Below, piece after piece: positions 48,965 to 60,555 of a stretch of DNA of 64,000 bases (positions are counted from its first letter, which is position 1; each line of letters begins with the position of its first letter). The DNA comes from Diplocarpon mali (taxonomy: Eukaryota; Ascomycota; Leotiomycetes; Helotiales; Drepanopezizaceae), in NCBI GenBank assembly GCA_024741835.1, contig JAENRP010000190.1, positions 1-64,000 on the forward strand, in the 5' to 3' direction. The notes under the pieces are model-generated. The model was not told the DNA's origin. It saw only the letters and a list, made by a program, of their open reading frames with translations, and made no database searches. Both the position numbers and the translations under genes were made by a program.

Positions 48965-49275
48965 CCCGATATTAAAGGACAGAGGGGAAAACACACAAGA
49001 GTAGGCCTCAGAGAAGACCCAAAAACAAGAGAGTGAAGCACCACAATTGGGCTATCCTCGACGAGGTGTTGGGAACAACTCCCAAGTTAGAGGTATATTC
49101 GTGTACTATGGCGTTGCGCGTTGTCTCTGAGTACAAAATGGGGCCCTATTTATCCTTCTATCGGCCCTATGCCGATCCCATGACCCTATGTCACGAGATC
49201 CCTACGTTTCTGGTCTCTACAATATCTAGACCGGGCCGTTGGAGAGAATTCTGCTCCCTATCTCAATGACACTCA
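48965..49275 (+). repeat. Dispersed repeat, copy A
   Basis: This segment aligns by eye, over roughly 250 bases with small gaps, to the reverse complement of 63470-63830. Shared words include GCACCACAATTGGGC, GTTGGGAACAA, CCCAAGTT and ATTTATCCTTC. One frame of copy A reads EAPQLGYPRRGVGNNSQV, and the matching frame of copy B reads GAPQLGKPRGRVGNNTQV, so the repeat once coded for protein. The element family is not recognised. Confidence 0.75.
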
Positions 49276-51171
49276 ATGATCTCCACGCTGCAACCACAGT
49301 CATCAATTACTATAGCCAATTTCTCCTTACCAAAATCGCTAAGTCTACAGAAGAGAGTGCCCGTGCCGAGAACCTGAAGGCTCAGTCGGTGATACTGTGT
49401 AAAGGCATCACTGAGCATCTGTATCACAATCAGTGCGAGCTTGCGAGCTTTAAACTATAGGCGAGGTCATTCTTCCCTCTTCCAAAGGGCCAAGCGGGTT
49501 TAAAAAAAATCAACTTGACATTCTTAGCACAGTCTCTTGGTTAATTGGTGACAAATACCGGGCCGTTAGAGGTAGTGGACTGCTTTTTTGTGAGTGATAT
49601 ACCTACTTATGCTACCAAGAGGTACTTAATGCCCTTATGTAATCTTTGCTAATATGTCATCGAATACTTGCAATCAAATAATTATACGCAAGTTAAAAAT
49701 TCACATGAAATTGCTATAATCTCGAAGTCCTACTCTTCGCTTTAGTCTCGTTTCTTAGACTTTGATAAATTATATCGCACGTTTAAAATGCTTCCCCAGT
49801 ACCTAGGTTTCTTGAATAGTATTATCGAGTCACGATATTAAACTTGCATACTTAGTTTTTGAAATATCCTTTAAGTCATAAGTTCGCTTTAGTACTACAC
49901 AAGCTGCTTGCCATTTACGTCAACTTATCTGGTAAAATCAATCGTCAATACTCTGCGATTTGGAGATAGGTAAATGAGCAGTTGAAGGTACATTTCCAGG
50001 GATTGTGTCTGAAGCGAATTGCGCTGGAGGAGGATGCTAGTTCTGAGAGGGCGCAGAAAGAAAAGTTCATCTGTAACTATGCCTGGTAAAAGAGACTAGA
50101 ATACTTTAGATTAAAGCAATACCCACTGATCTAGTTATTGTACTAAATATAGACACCTGCAGTTTATCTGCAGATATATGCAGGGCTGGAAAGTGTAAAT
50201 CGAAAGTGTGATGTAAGGAATGATTTATCCACTCTGCGGAGTCTCAGAAGGTAATTATATCCCTAACAGAGTGTTAGTCAGAGAAATTGCGGCTCCTTAC
50301 GGGTGCTCCGGCAGACTCAAAGTAAGAGGGTTTCTAGAGCTTTGGTAAAATTCCTATATGAACTCTCACCCCTGCTACTGTTCTGTCTCTGTGTTGAGTG
50401 TTGCTTTCGTATTAAGAAAAGAGCCAAGACTATTTACCTGCCTTTGGGTTTGCTTTAGCGAGAGTAAAAGGGGCTGCAGAACATTGTCAGTAATTTTCTA
50501 GAGCTTGGTGTTTCACCATTTTTGGCAAGGCAATGCTTTGTTACAAACTTCCATCCTATTGATATTATAATAAGAATGCCACCCACCTAGAACAGAGCTA
50601 AGACAAACCTCTGTAAGTCACTTCACTAAGGGAGGTTGTTATGTGACTATTGATTTGAGAACCCTGTCTTAGCGATATCTGGCTTGTTGCTAGGGAGAAC
50701 AATACCTGGAACTGTATTGCGGTTTCTAGGAATTCACAGACAAGGCTAACGTCATGTTAAAATCTTTCAGCGAGGCAAACCCGAACCTGGTTACCTATCT
50801 CCACGTGATGTTTTGATCCCGAATCTTAGATTGTTCTGATCATTGCTTGCAGGCTTTGTTTGATCAGCTTCTCCTAGCTAAATATATGGTAAAAATAAAC
50901 ATATTATAAAGACTCTATATGAATAAGAGGATTCCAAGCAAAATGCAGATTGAGTTTCGCTAGCGCGTCGCATCCTTCCAACCCTCTCACCTTTATGAAA
51001 CGTCACTCTCCATTACCGCATCATTCTCGACTCTTTACATTCATTTCCCAGAGCCTGATGGACTCACCAACTACCTCAACCTGTATTATACCCCATGATA
51101 TCCCAGCCTTATGCGAACCTTGATTGTGTCTACAACCGCAAGATTTTATCTACCCTCTCCTCTCATCTTAG

Positions 51172-52503
51172 ATGTCGGACCCTCTTGACGACGCTGAGAA
51201 GTCTCTCCTGGAAGACGCCTCAAAACCACTCGAGAATAGTACGAGCGAGGCCTACCCCAGAAAGGATGGCAAGTATCGAGAGATTGCACGAATTATCGGT
51301 TGTTGCGTCTCGTGCGCCTCCGCCGGCTGGCATGATGGTTGTCTCGGCGCCTTGATCCCGTATCTACAACGCTACTATGGCGGCCTTTCTGACGAGAAAA
51401 TATCCCTCCTTTGGCTCATTTCATTCATTGGCTTCACACCTGCCTCGCTTCTTAACGTCACTCTCAGTACTCGTCTTGGGTTGGGAAGGCTTCTGATGTT
51501 GGGAGCGGCCATCCAGGGTATTGCATCCGCCGTCATTGCGTGCCAGCCGCCGTTCTCCGGTCTCTTGATATGCTATGTATTTGCTGGATTTGGAATGGCA
51601 ACTCAGGATGCCCAGTTCAACACGTATATCGCGCGTTTACCCGGTTCGGCGACGAAGTTGGGAATCCTTCATGCATTCTATGGACTTGGGGCCCTGGCAT
51701 CACCGGTGGCTGCCACGCTTGCCATGAAGGCAGACGTTCCACCTCCTATGTTCTACCTCTACAACCTAGCTTGGTGCATTGTCAGTATCGGTGTGTTGAT
51801 TATGGGCTTCGGACTCGGGGATGGCCGTTCTTCGGAAATCAAACTACAGTGTGAAGGGCAGGAGATCCGCAAGGTCGCACCTCTAAGAGCCGTCGTCTCG
51901 TCTCGCATCGTGTTGACGGCACTGATATTCATCACATTGTACAGTGGCAGCGAGACCACCGAAGCAGGATGGGTGGTGTCGTTTCTGATGCGAGAACGAG
52001 GCGGAGGAGGCAGAGCCGGATACGCATCTGCTGCGTTTTACGGCGGCCTGACATCAAGTCGCATCCTCCTGCTTCCTCTTACTGCTTATCTGCGGGAAAA
52101 CAAAGCGGTGGCTCTCTATGTCACCGTGGCACTCTCTACACAACTTGTCATCTGGCTCTCGCCCTCCTTCATCGCCAACCTCGTGGCGGTGGGAGCGTGT
52201 GGATTTGTGATGGGCCCAGTATACCCAGTCACAGTTGCTCTCGTGACGAAGGCCACGCCACACTCTTACCACCCGGGCGCCTTGAGTCTCATGGCTTGTG
52301 TTGGGCAGTCCGGAAGTGCTTTGTTCCCCTTCTTGGTTGGGTCGATGGCCAGCGTCTACGGCATCGAGGTGCTGCAACATGTACTCGTATCGCTGTTTGC
52401 GGTCATGTTTGTCATATGGAAATTGGTGCCTGCCCCCAGAATAACCAGTCTCGGCTACGAAGATGGCGATTCTAAATTCACTGGAGACTTCGATGTGGCT
52501 TGA
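51172..52503 (+). CDS. Major facilitator superfamily transporter (Bsc6-like)
   Basis: Intronless gene for 443 aa with about 12 hydrophobic segments. The first helix region, CCVSCASAGWHDGCLGALIP, continuing into LQRYYGGLSDEKIS, and the paired TQDAQFNTYIARLPG, then LGILHAFYGLGALASP, match the fungal MFS group that includes yeast Bsc6 (YOL137W) and is distantly like FucP sugar symporters. The central loop (about 215-240) is hydrophilic. The second half contains SGSETTEAGWVVSFL and CGFVMGPVYPVTVALV. Probably a plasma-membrane or vacuolar carrier with unknown substrate. It stands between the AT-rich block and the alkaline phosphatase pseudogene, and its codon use looks normal. Confidence 0.85.
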   Translation: MSDPLDDAEKSLLEDASKPLENSTSEAYPRKDGKYREIARIIGCCVSCASAGWHDGCLGALIPYLQRYYGGLSDEKISLLWLISFIGFTPASLLNVTLSTRLGLGRLLMLGAAIQGIASAVIACQPPFSGLLICYVFAGFGMATQDAQFNTYIARLPGSATKLGILHAFYGLGALASPVAATLAMKADVPPPMFYLYNLAWCIVSIGVLIMGFGLGDGRSSEIKLQCEGQEIRKVAPLRAVVSSRIVLTALIFITLYSGSETTEAGWVVSFLMRERGGGGRAGYASAAFYGGLTSSRILLLPLTAYLRENKAVALYVTVALSTQLVIWLSPSFIANLVAVGACGFVMGPVYPVTVALVTKATPHSYHPGALSLMACVGQSGSALFPFLVGSMASVYGIEVLQHVLVSLFAVMFVIWKLVPAPRITSLGYEDGDSKFTGDFDVA

Positions 52504-53971
52504 GGATGGCTTCACCCAGATGCTACGCGATCCAAAGAAGTCATGCCGACTCGCTTCAGAAATCGAGCGCGTCGGGAACGAAGTCTAGATCAACAAACGC
52601 CCGGTGGATCTGGATGCCGCCATCTATTCTGGGTATTGGCTACTTCTACGGGGCCTTGCGAGATATGCAAGTATCTTGGGGGAAAAGCCTCAATTCTAAG
52701 CATATCCATCCACTCAAGGAAGCTTTTCTTACTTGAAGAATTGCACTTGGCATGACTGAGATCGCAGTTATCCAGGTCCCTAACGCAGCTCAATGATATT
52801 GCCATCGGCTCTATCAACGATACCCGCATCCTTGCACGTATTGATGCATTAACATATGTATGCCTCGCCGTTGGCTGACAGCCACGTGTAGGCACACTAC
52901 ATGGTGCTACCCGGCAAATTTTCTGTATGGGGAAAAGCCTATGCAAACCTTTTGTATATATCACTATCTCAGAGAACATCAAATCTGGAAATTCAAATGA
53001 AGATAACATTCCCGAAGCAATTGAGGCGACAGATGAAAGCACTGCAGTAGAGAGCTTGACGACCCCGTAAAGAACGAGTTGCCATCAGTGATTCATCTAT
53101 CTTGCTTACTGGAAACGAAGAGAGTACTTGGGTACTTTAAAAATCCTATAGGTACTCTGCTACTTGCCTCGGCAATGCCCGGCGAGAGAGTACACATCAG
53201 TATGTAATCCATATCTCCGTGCCGCCTCCTGAATAGCATCGACTTTGCGCAGTCTGGCAAGCAAGAAAGAAAGAGAAGAGGCTCATATCAACTCCTTAAA
53301 CTGGTGGCTGTATTTATACTTATCATTCATGTATTCGCGACGCATACAAAGCTACTTAAAGATTATTGACTTATACCAAACTACTAAAACAGAACTGGAA
53401 TGTATTGTTAAGGTTAAATTTAAAGCTCTACGTATCGAAAAAGAGCAATTACAAATTGTTAAAAAATATCAAGTAGATAGAGGCTTATGGGAGTTTCTAA
53501 AAATGGCGGCTCTATTCGCGCTTAAATTTATATACTTGCTACTCGTACAATGCCATTGGAAGAACATTTACTCATACTGTATTACTAAAATTGTTCTGGG
53601 CCGCGATATCAAGGCTGTCTTCAAAGCTTCATCCGTACAGAGAGCGATGACAAATTATTCAAAATTATCACAAAAATCAAGTAGACTGGCACTTCAATTA
53701 CACATACAGATATATATAACAATTTATACTTGGAAGATACTAGTTCAATCTGAACTTACCCCGTACCTAGGCTGTGCATCACTCATTTTCTGAATTTTAT
53801 ACAAGGCACCTAGAAGTATACCCGGTCTATTCATACCCACGCCCAACTCATGCCTTCGCTTATTTCAGCTCTCCACCTTTCTCGCTCCGTACCTCACCCG
53901 GTCGCCATCGCCTTGAGTCTGCTTCTAAACTCCTCCGGTTCCATCTTTCTTCGACTCCTCCGTTGCTTTAC
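52504..53971. other. Intergenic region, partly AT-rich
   Basis: From about 53,280 to 53,800 one AT-rich frame stays open for over 180 codons on the + strand, but it begins at TTG, is Lys/Ile/Tyr-rich and has no motif. It is most likely eroded DNA. Nothing else is seen. Confidence 0.45.
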
Positions 53972-55668
53972 TCAGTCCACACCCAGCTGCTGCTCCATGT
54001 ATCGCGAGAATTGGGTATCCTCCCAATTCCCCGCCGTATTCTGCCTCAGTAACCCATGCCCCTTCCCACTCGAATACCCATACAGCATAGCGTCAATCGC
54101 AGAATAGTCGCTCGCGCTCCGGTTCATACCGCCTCTCTCGCTCAGTGTCTTCCTCAGTGCATTTGGCCAACTGATATCGTCCTCGTGTCCCTCAAGGGTA
54201 GCGATCTCGGCTTCGCTGGCGTTTGTCAAGCCGTACCGAGGGACGGAGGTTCTGAGTAACTCAGAGGGAGACGGCCCAGTGTATTCGTTGAAGAGAGTGA
54301 ATAGGAATTCTACGTATGTGTTGGCAGCTTTCAGGATCAAGGGATTATAGCCAAGGAGCGTAAGGCCGCCGCATTCGTCGGCGGCGCCGGAGAGCATTAT
54401 GCTGGATGGGTGAGCGTCGATCTAGGTGTGAACGTACTCCATGACTTCGTTGTATTGGATGATGTCGTGCAGGTGACCGACTGAGTCGTCGTTTGGGCCG
54501 ATGTGGTCGATGCGCGAGGCTTTAATCATAATGAAATATCCTATCGATATGTTAGTGACCGAAATCCGCTCATCTTATAAGCACAGAGCACGCATGGTAT
54601 GTCTACCTCGAGTGGAGTTTTGGTGGCATTTTCCAAGGGTGCGAGCGCTATTTTGGTCATCTCCAAGAGAGTGTTCCAGATTCAGCGCACGATAGATCTC
54701 ATAGGACATTTGACCTAGAGGAATTACTTTCTTGAAGAGTTTCTTAGGATCTGGATGGAGAGGCTAGAGTACCTCCAGTAAATAGCCCGAGGTATGGCAA
54801 CCTCCCCCCCCCCCTCCCCCCCACCCCATTCAGCTTATTGAAACCAGCAAAATCAGTTGGCACACTAAAGTCCTGCTCTTTCGAGAGGGCCAAGAGATCA
54901 ATACCATCAGTGCGGCATGATCCAAACTGGTTGACGGGCTTGAAGTAGCATCTTCCACCATCAAGCATTAGGTCGATGGGTTGTCCCAATGGGTGCTCGT
55001 AACTGAATTCGTGCTCGGCGTCGTGGTTTCAGAGTCACGGTCCAAGACGTGAGCTACGTATGCTGTAGGCCCCCTAGTGAGAAATCAAGAACTCGTAGGT
55101 GTAGATGGGGAGCGTACAGCCAGGTGTGGCGTGGGTGATTCTGGATGTGGCGATAAAGCCCGTTTTGAAGCTTTCGAGCTTTGCAGCTTCGAGAATCGAT
55201 GGAGCAGGCTGGCGGTCGTCAAAAACCCCAATCGCTACACTTACATAGCGATCAGTCACCGAGCTTATAACTGATGAACTGGAGGCTCGTACTGGCCTTG
55301 TAAATCTTGACTCAAGCAAAAGCCGTAGCAGAAGCTGCTGAGTCGGTCACTAGGTTATTGCTGCATTACCTGTCGAAACTTCCTGGTACCTATTTCATTT
55401 CGTCAGTAGCAATATCCAAATGCATTGAAGTACAGCAAACTATCTTATCGGCAGCCAGATGGTAAGTCACTGGTCTCTCGAGATTCTCTCCGTTCCTTAC
55501 CAAGGACGCAAGATTTCTTGCCAAGGTCTGGGAACCGGTACCAAACCCATCAAGAACAATGTAGATAAAGCTCCTAGTACTTGCTTGCTGCCATTCTGGC
55601 GCACCCGTGGTGGAAGCATTCGAAGCGCCCACAAAGTAGACGACCAAATTAAGCCCGGAGACGCGCAT
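53972..55668 (-). pseudogene. Alkaline phosphatase pseudogene (secreted/vacuolar fungal type)
   Basis: Family landmarks appear in order on the minus strand: start MRVSGLNLVVYFVG (signal-like), FIYIVLDGFG, then NNLVTDSAASATAFA with the nucleophile serine, AIGVFDDRQPAPSILEAAKL, TSRITHATPG, DLMLDGGRCYFKP, SRIDHIGPNDDSVGHLHDII and ECGGLTLLGYNPL, through to a normal-looking C-terminus at 53972. The frame is broken many times: a TGA after ATAFA, a TAG after TYEFLISH, frameshifts around 55,020-55,060 and near 54,760, and a TAG at about 54,424 in place of tryptophan in YVHT-IDAH. Metal ligands are also altered: DHxGH is DHIGP, and the DHECGG motif lacks its histidine. A poly-C tract near 54,808 marks one lesion site. 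Clearly not functional. Confidence 0.85.
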
Positions 55669-57348
55669 CTTGTCTTAAGAAAGTTTGAAATAGAGGTAGA
55701 GGTGGAGAACTGAAAACCTGCATCTTCTCACTTGAGTTTATAGTTCTTCGTTGCAGACCTGTCGAGTCCTACAGCATCTTGCTGCTGGCTTGGCGCCCAT
55801 ACGCGAACGCATCAGTTAGTTACGAACGATAGGTAGGATAAATAGTAGCGGTTTCGAGCTCTGCCTACATCAGAAAGGTTTTGGACTGGTCGAGACGAGA
55901 GAATAACTCTAGCAACGTGATATTTTAATATGAAATTGTGGGTTGAATGTGTGGGGAAGTAGAGAGACATGACGCCCAGCCAGCCACAAGACGTCGTAGG
56001 AATCAAGCGATAGCTCCGTAACCGACAATTTTCACCAGGCAAACGTAAGTCCGGAAGGTCAGATAAATTGAGACATGGAATGCGGAGTTTATCGCTCATA
56101 TCGAGCAGCAAAAGGGAAGCAGATGGTGAAGCCAAGGCCACGCCGCATGCCCAGCTCCCGGTCTCGAAGAAAATTGAAGACAAACTCCACTTGGAAAGGT
56201 GGCAGCTCTGAGCCCAAGGATTGGTTCTCATTGGAATTTCTCGTATAGGAAGCTCTAGCAAGGATTTATATTGCAACACCTCGACACCTTAAGAAAAGAC
56301 AAGAATGGCGCCCAAGATACGACGTCTAGGTAATACTTGGATTCCGTGATTACAACTTCAAAGGCCATTCGTCTCTGGCGTGACAAAGAACCTCTAAAGC
56401 TACTGTGCCAGGGGGAAATTCGTTGCCTTTGTTCTTAGTAGCGCAGAATGACTTCCTGAGAGTGGCCCCCTGGTTCGGAGGTCTCTTTCAGAGGTCTCTT
56501 ATTGTGCCTGGGGCAAAGTAGATATGAGGCTTTTCTTGCCTGGGTGTTCAGTATTTTTATCACTGAACCGTAATCCGCTTCAACGATCAGCCAAAGAGAT
56601 ACTGTATGATTCTGTAGCTTTATGGCCTTCTCGTCCATTGTGTGCTGCAATAGACTCTTGATTACTGCATCGGCGGTTGCATATGTCATTCTTATGCTTT
56701 ATGGCTAAGATGCAACCTACATGGCAGATTCCGGCTATAAAGAGTTTAGAGCCAGGAATTCCAGACTGGTTCCAGATGTGGCTGCTAGCCAAGTGACACC
56801 TGGTCAAAGTGAGGGGAGGGAACAGCATAAGCCAAGAGAGATTGAGAAGATTCAAAAACGCCAGACTTCAAGGACCAATAGTACATCTAAATTTGACACA
56901 CAATGCGGAAATAAACCAGTAGATAGATGGACGATCGGTGCAGTATGAAAGATGTGTGGGTTGATTATTAGTGTGGACTGAATATTATGAAATACGGAGG
57001 ATGATGAAGAGATTGGAACATGGCATAGATCTAGAGTTCTTCTTGGAACCAAATTCAAGCCTCGAAGGTCACCTAGGGTATAGAATGAGGACAGAAAAAG
57101 AAATGCAAGATTCGCTAGAAAAATCAAGGCGCACCAACCTTGCTAGGAAACCCCTAGAGCCCACCTTCGCCCCCGACATGCCGCCACATGTCACACCCTT
57201 GAGAGCCTGAAGATCGCGTTGGAAGTTTGGGATTCATGAGCGATTTCTCAATACAACGGATAAAAGAACCCGGTGTACTTCGACACCTTGCAATCCAGCC
57301 ATTGCGGCCGTAAGCCATTTTTCCACCCGAAAAATACTCATTCCGCAT
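55669..57348. other. Intergenic region, no supported gene
   Basis: Several medium frames exist on both strands (for example 55812-56279 minus), but they start at non-ATG codons or lack motifs. No RNA gene or repeat is recognised. Confidence 0.5.
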
Positions 57349-58405
57349 TTAAGCCTCCTGGAAAGCAGCTGGGAAGCGTCGGACGTTGTCGGCCAACTTT
57401 CCGTGATTGCTCAAGAATTGTACATATGCACCATCAACCAGAACTCGTCCTCCAGCTTTCTTCTCCATGTACTCTTCACGGCGGAGAGGAGTGAAACCCC
57501 AGTTCTTGGATACGATAATCTTTTGGCGACCGGGGAACTTATACTGAGATCGGCGTAGGGCCTCGAGGGCGTTGGGGCGGACTGCGGAGATATTAGACTG
57601 AATCAGGAGTTACATAGGGTAGTACACTTACAAGTATCGCGAGTGCGGATGCTCAAGATGATCTGACCGATGTTGACACGGGCAACGGTTCCGTTAGGCT
57701 TTCCCCAAGCACCACGCATTCCAGTCTGCAGTCTATCGGCACCAGCGCAAGACAACATCTTGTTGATACGGACAACGTGATAAGGATGGGCGCGAACACG
57801 GAGATGGAAGGCTTCCTTTCCAGCCGTCTTGGTCATGTACCTGATTACATCATGTTAGCCTCTGGATGGGTGGGTGTGCCGCTTGCAGCCAAGGTCGTGC
57901 CACAACACTGTTAATTTCTTGTGGCATCTCTCCTTCGACGCTGACCCCACTGTCCAGCTTGTGCGAGGTATACTGACTTGTTGGCGCAGATACGGGCAGC
58001 TTCCAAAGCCTCGGAGCTCAGCTGTTCATACTCGTTGGAAACCAAGTGGATGCAGAGTGGAAACTCGTCGACGTTCGCTTTCTTGCGGCCAAGATCAAAG
58101 ATACGAATCTTCGGGTCTTTGTGCAGGTTAGCATGCGTTCCCAGAACTTCAAGAGACAAGTTTCGCAGCCCCGCGCTCGAACATATCCAGACCCATAGAG
58201 CGAGAAATACTGACCGGGAACACCACGGTTAAATCGGGACTTGGGATATGGCTATTCTCTGTCAGATTCAACCCTGAAAATATCCTGCCAACGATGGTAT
58301 GAGGGCAGGTGTTCTTTGGGCGCCCGCATCCTTCCTGCGCATCTCCTAGATCCCACGCACCTTGTTCTTGCAGTAGCGGTAACATCTCGCGGGGCGGCGT
58401 GCCAT
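57349..58405 (-). CDS. RPL10: Cytosolic 60S ribosomal protein L10 (uL16)
   Basis: Five exons, 58405-58361, 58251-58215, 58116-57978, 57840-57632 and 57581-57349, join exactly to 220 aa, the family length. The start [20 protein letters not shown] is that of eukaryotic uL16. [20 protein letters not shown] spans introns 2-3, followed by [39 protein letters not shown] (the P-site loop region) and [16 protein letters not shown]. uL16 is loaded late in the cytoplasm, where it completes the peptidyl-transferase surroundings and triggers Nmd3 release. Intron 3 carries a perfect 8-bp stem-loop. It lies in tandem with RPL30, with about 575 bases between the coding sequences. Confidence 0.95.
57898..57926 (-). 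other. Perfect 8-bp stem-loop inside RPL10 intron 3
   Basis: Arms TGCCACAA and TTGTGGCA enclose a 13-base loop inside the 137-nt intron 57841-57977. It could be an intron secondary structure or part of an intronic small RNA. No C/D or H/ACA boxes are convincing. Confidence 0.5.
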
Positions 58406-58980
58406 CTTGAATTATTTCGAAGTGGCGGTCGTATAGATGGTTGATGCGGGAGAATGACGCGAGTCGCAGTATTCGAGGCGGGAGGCCGACCAAAATGGAT
58501 TTCTCAGCAAAACGGCGCTAAAGGCTCGCTTGAAGTAGCAGCCCTAGGTCTCATCGCACACAATCCAAATTTTACAAATCAAATCGATTCCGAACGCAAA
58601 TTTATGAGTCAACTCGAGTAAGTTAGAATCATAGATAATATCTTAGAAGTGTACAACCCCATGGAGCTGATCAATCATTGGCATGGAGATTTCGGGTTGC
58701 TATGCTCAGTAGCGAAATTTACTGCCATTGCCATTCATATCGATCCTTGGCCTTTGCCAAATAATTATCGCGGGCAAAATGTGACATCTTCTCTCGTTAT
58801 ACTACTGTAAGCCCAAATCCCGCGCGGTCAGCACGATATTTGTCACCCGCCACTTATAGGGATGCTTCTTGTATCCGTTGGGGCCAGAAGATGGTATCAT
58901 TCTCTATGCTAGAAGCTTTACAGAAGATACATCATTGTGTCCAGTCCATCAGCACTTGCAGCCATTGCTAATCGCAAGAT
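58406..58980. other. Spacer between RPL10 and RPL30
   Basis: It holds the RPL10 promoter and RPL30 3' end. AT-rich parts are present; no separate gene is seen. Confidence 0.5.
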
Positions 58981-59519
58981 TTATTCGGCTTGCGAGCTTA
59001 GGATATCCGAATCACCTCCATCCAAAATGGCCATAGTCGAACAGCGATAGAGCTTACCGCAGGCAGTACCGAGCTCAATCTGTCAAGAGAAAAAATAGTG
59101 AGCAAATGTGCCCTCCAAAGCCTCAGAGGCTTCATCGTTAGGCAGGCCTCTCGCAGACCCGGGAGTCTAGTCCTCGAGGCATAGAGAAGCGAAATTCTTT
59201 TGCCGGATAAAGGACATATATGGTAGTACGTACGTTATTTCCGCTAAAGTGGTGAACGTTGGTCTTGGACAACATGGCATAACTGGGGGATATTAGCAGA
59301 TGAGCCATGGTTCGCAAGTTCTGGAGCTTACTATTCGAGTTCACTCTTGCGCAGAGGAGGAGTGTTGCCGGCGATAATAACAAGCTTGGCCTTGCCAGAG
59401 CGGAGAGTCTTGAGGGTTGACTTGTATCCGAGGGTGACTTTTCCTGACTTCATCACAAGCGCGAGGCGCGAGTTGATGGAGTCGGCATTCTTCTTTGCTT
59501 TCTTGGTAGTTGGTGCCAT
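58981..59519 (-). CDS. RPL30: Cytosolic 60S ribosomal protein L30 (eL30)
   Basis: Three exons (59519-59332, 59282-59234, 59079-58981) give 111 aa, the normal eL30 size. Conserved segments are [40 protein letters not shown] (rebuilt over intron 1), [15 protein letters not shown] and, after intron 2, [14 protein letters not shown]. The tail [13 protein letters not shown] is typical. eL30 belongs to the L7Ae/kink-turn-binding family and sits at the subunit interface. In budding yeast the protein binds its own transcript to block splicing; whether that happens here cannot be read. Intron 2 (154 nt) contains a 15-bp palindromic segment at 59118-59132. Confidence 0.94.
59118..59132 (-). other. Palindrome in RPL30 intron 2
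   Basis: AAGCCTC-N-GAGGCTT forms a perfect 7-bp inverted repeat with one central base within intron 59080-59233. Possible intron structure; no function is assigned. Confidence 0.5.
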
Positions 59520-60555
59520 CGTTGCGTTTGTTCAAGAATGAATGTTCTTGACTGATGTTTGATGCTCCGGCGCTGTTGTCGAGTTGAGGAATTTTCGATA
59601 CCATACCTTGGAAAAGTTCGTGTGTATCGCGCTAATCGTTAGTGCGGGCTAGTCGGAAAAACGTAGGCATTTTGAGTACCCTGGTAGCATTTTTTGGATC
59701 GGAAATCATGTCCTCATACGTAAATAGATAATGAAAAGTTTCATTTCATATTTTCGGCAAAACTTAGAAGCGAAGAGAAAAAGGTTTACCTAGAAAGATT
59801 TTATTTTTTAACAGTCACACGATATTAAGCATGTGACGTCTATCCATTTTAGGTATGTGGATTGTCATCTTTGCTGGTGATACACAAGCCAGTGGTTCTT
59901 TTGGACCGGCATAAGCCAAAGGCTTAATCCAGCTATTACTTATTAGAAAACTCGTTTCATCTGCTCTGCAAATGAGTTTGAAGAGCTCTGGACTTTTTCT
60001 TCTTCCTCTAACTGAGCAAGGTCAGGATTGCTGGTCATTACTTGCGACGATCCTTGAATGCTTCAGAAGCAATTTGTAAGGCTTCTGCAACTCCAACTTG
60101 TAAGCAACACCAGGAATATCTTGGATGGAATGTTTCGGCACGCTTGAAGTACGGAAATTCCACACTGGCAGCTACCCGTTGCTCCTAGCTACGTATGTTA
60201 AGTACATAAATAGTGACGCGAGGGATTGTTATGCTACTGGGATTGTGCGAGCAATACGAGCGGTAACAAGTGATATTTCAATAACTCGAAAAGGGACACA
60301 TCAACATCATGAACAATAGTATTTGAATCCTGCCTGATATTTAGATAAGCAAACTACGCCGCTTTCCTGCTCTCTGCCGTCGATATCTGATTACCCTTTT
60401 GCAATCCGAACCGGAGCCGCAGGAGTTAATTAATTGTCCCATACAAATTCCGCTCCTCGGACCCTTGTCTCCTGGGTACTCGGACCTCTTGTCTCCTGAC
60501 AACGAACAACAACATTCCTCTATCAAGAAACACATTCACGTCTCCTGTAAAAATC
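59520..60555. other. Divergent intergenic region between RPL30 and the coiled-coil gene
   Basis: It is AT-rich at 59,700-59,840 and shows no gene. It must include the RPL30 promoter and, near 60,420-60,555, the leader of the coiled-coil gene. Confidence 0.5.

Larger units (their letters stand above)
44700..51171. other. AT-rich, gene-empty block with eroded repeat DNA
   Basis: Over 6 kb no frame shows a family motif at full length. The DNA is visibly rich in TA, AT and long A/T runs, with stops in every frame. This fits repeat DNA eroded by C-to-T mutation such as RIP. It contains one copy of a dispersed repeat (48965-49275) and a possible transposase remnant (46740-47520). The edges grade into ordinary sequence near 44,700 and 50,950. 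Confidence 0.65.

Noticed and set aside
53245..53793. 182-codon AT-rich plus frame
   Set aside because: It starts at TTG, with extreme Lys/Ile/Tyr composition and no motif; it fits eroded AT-rich DNA.
55812..56279. 155-codon minus frame
   Set aside because: It begins at a TTG codon, shows no family signature and lies in an otherwise gene-free spacer.
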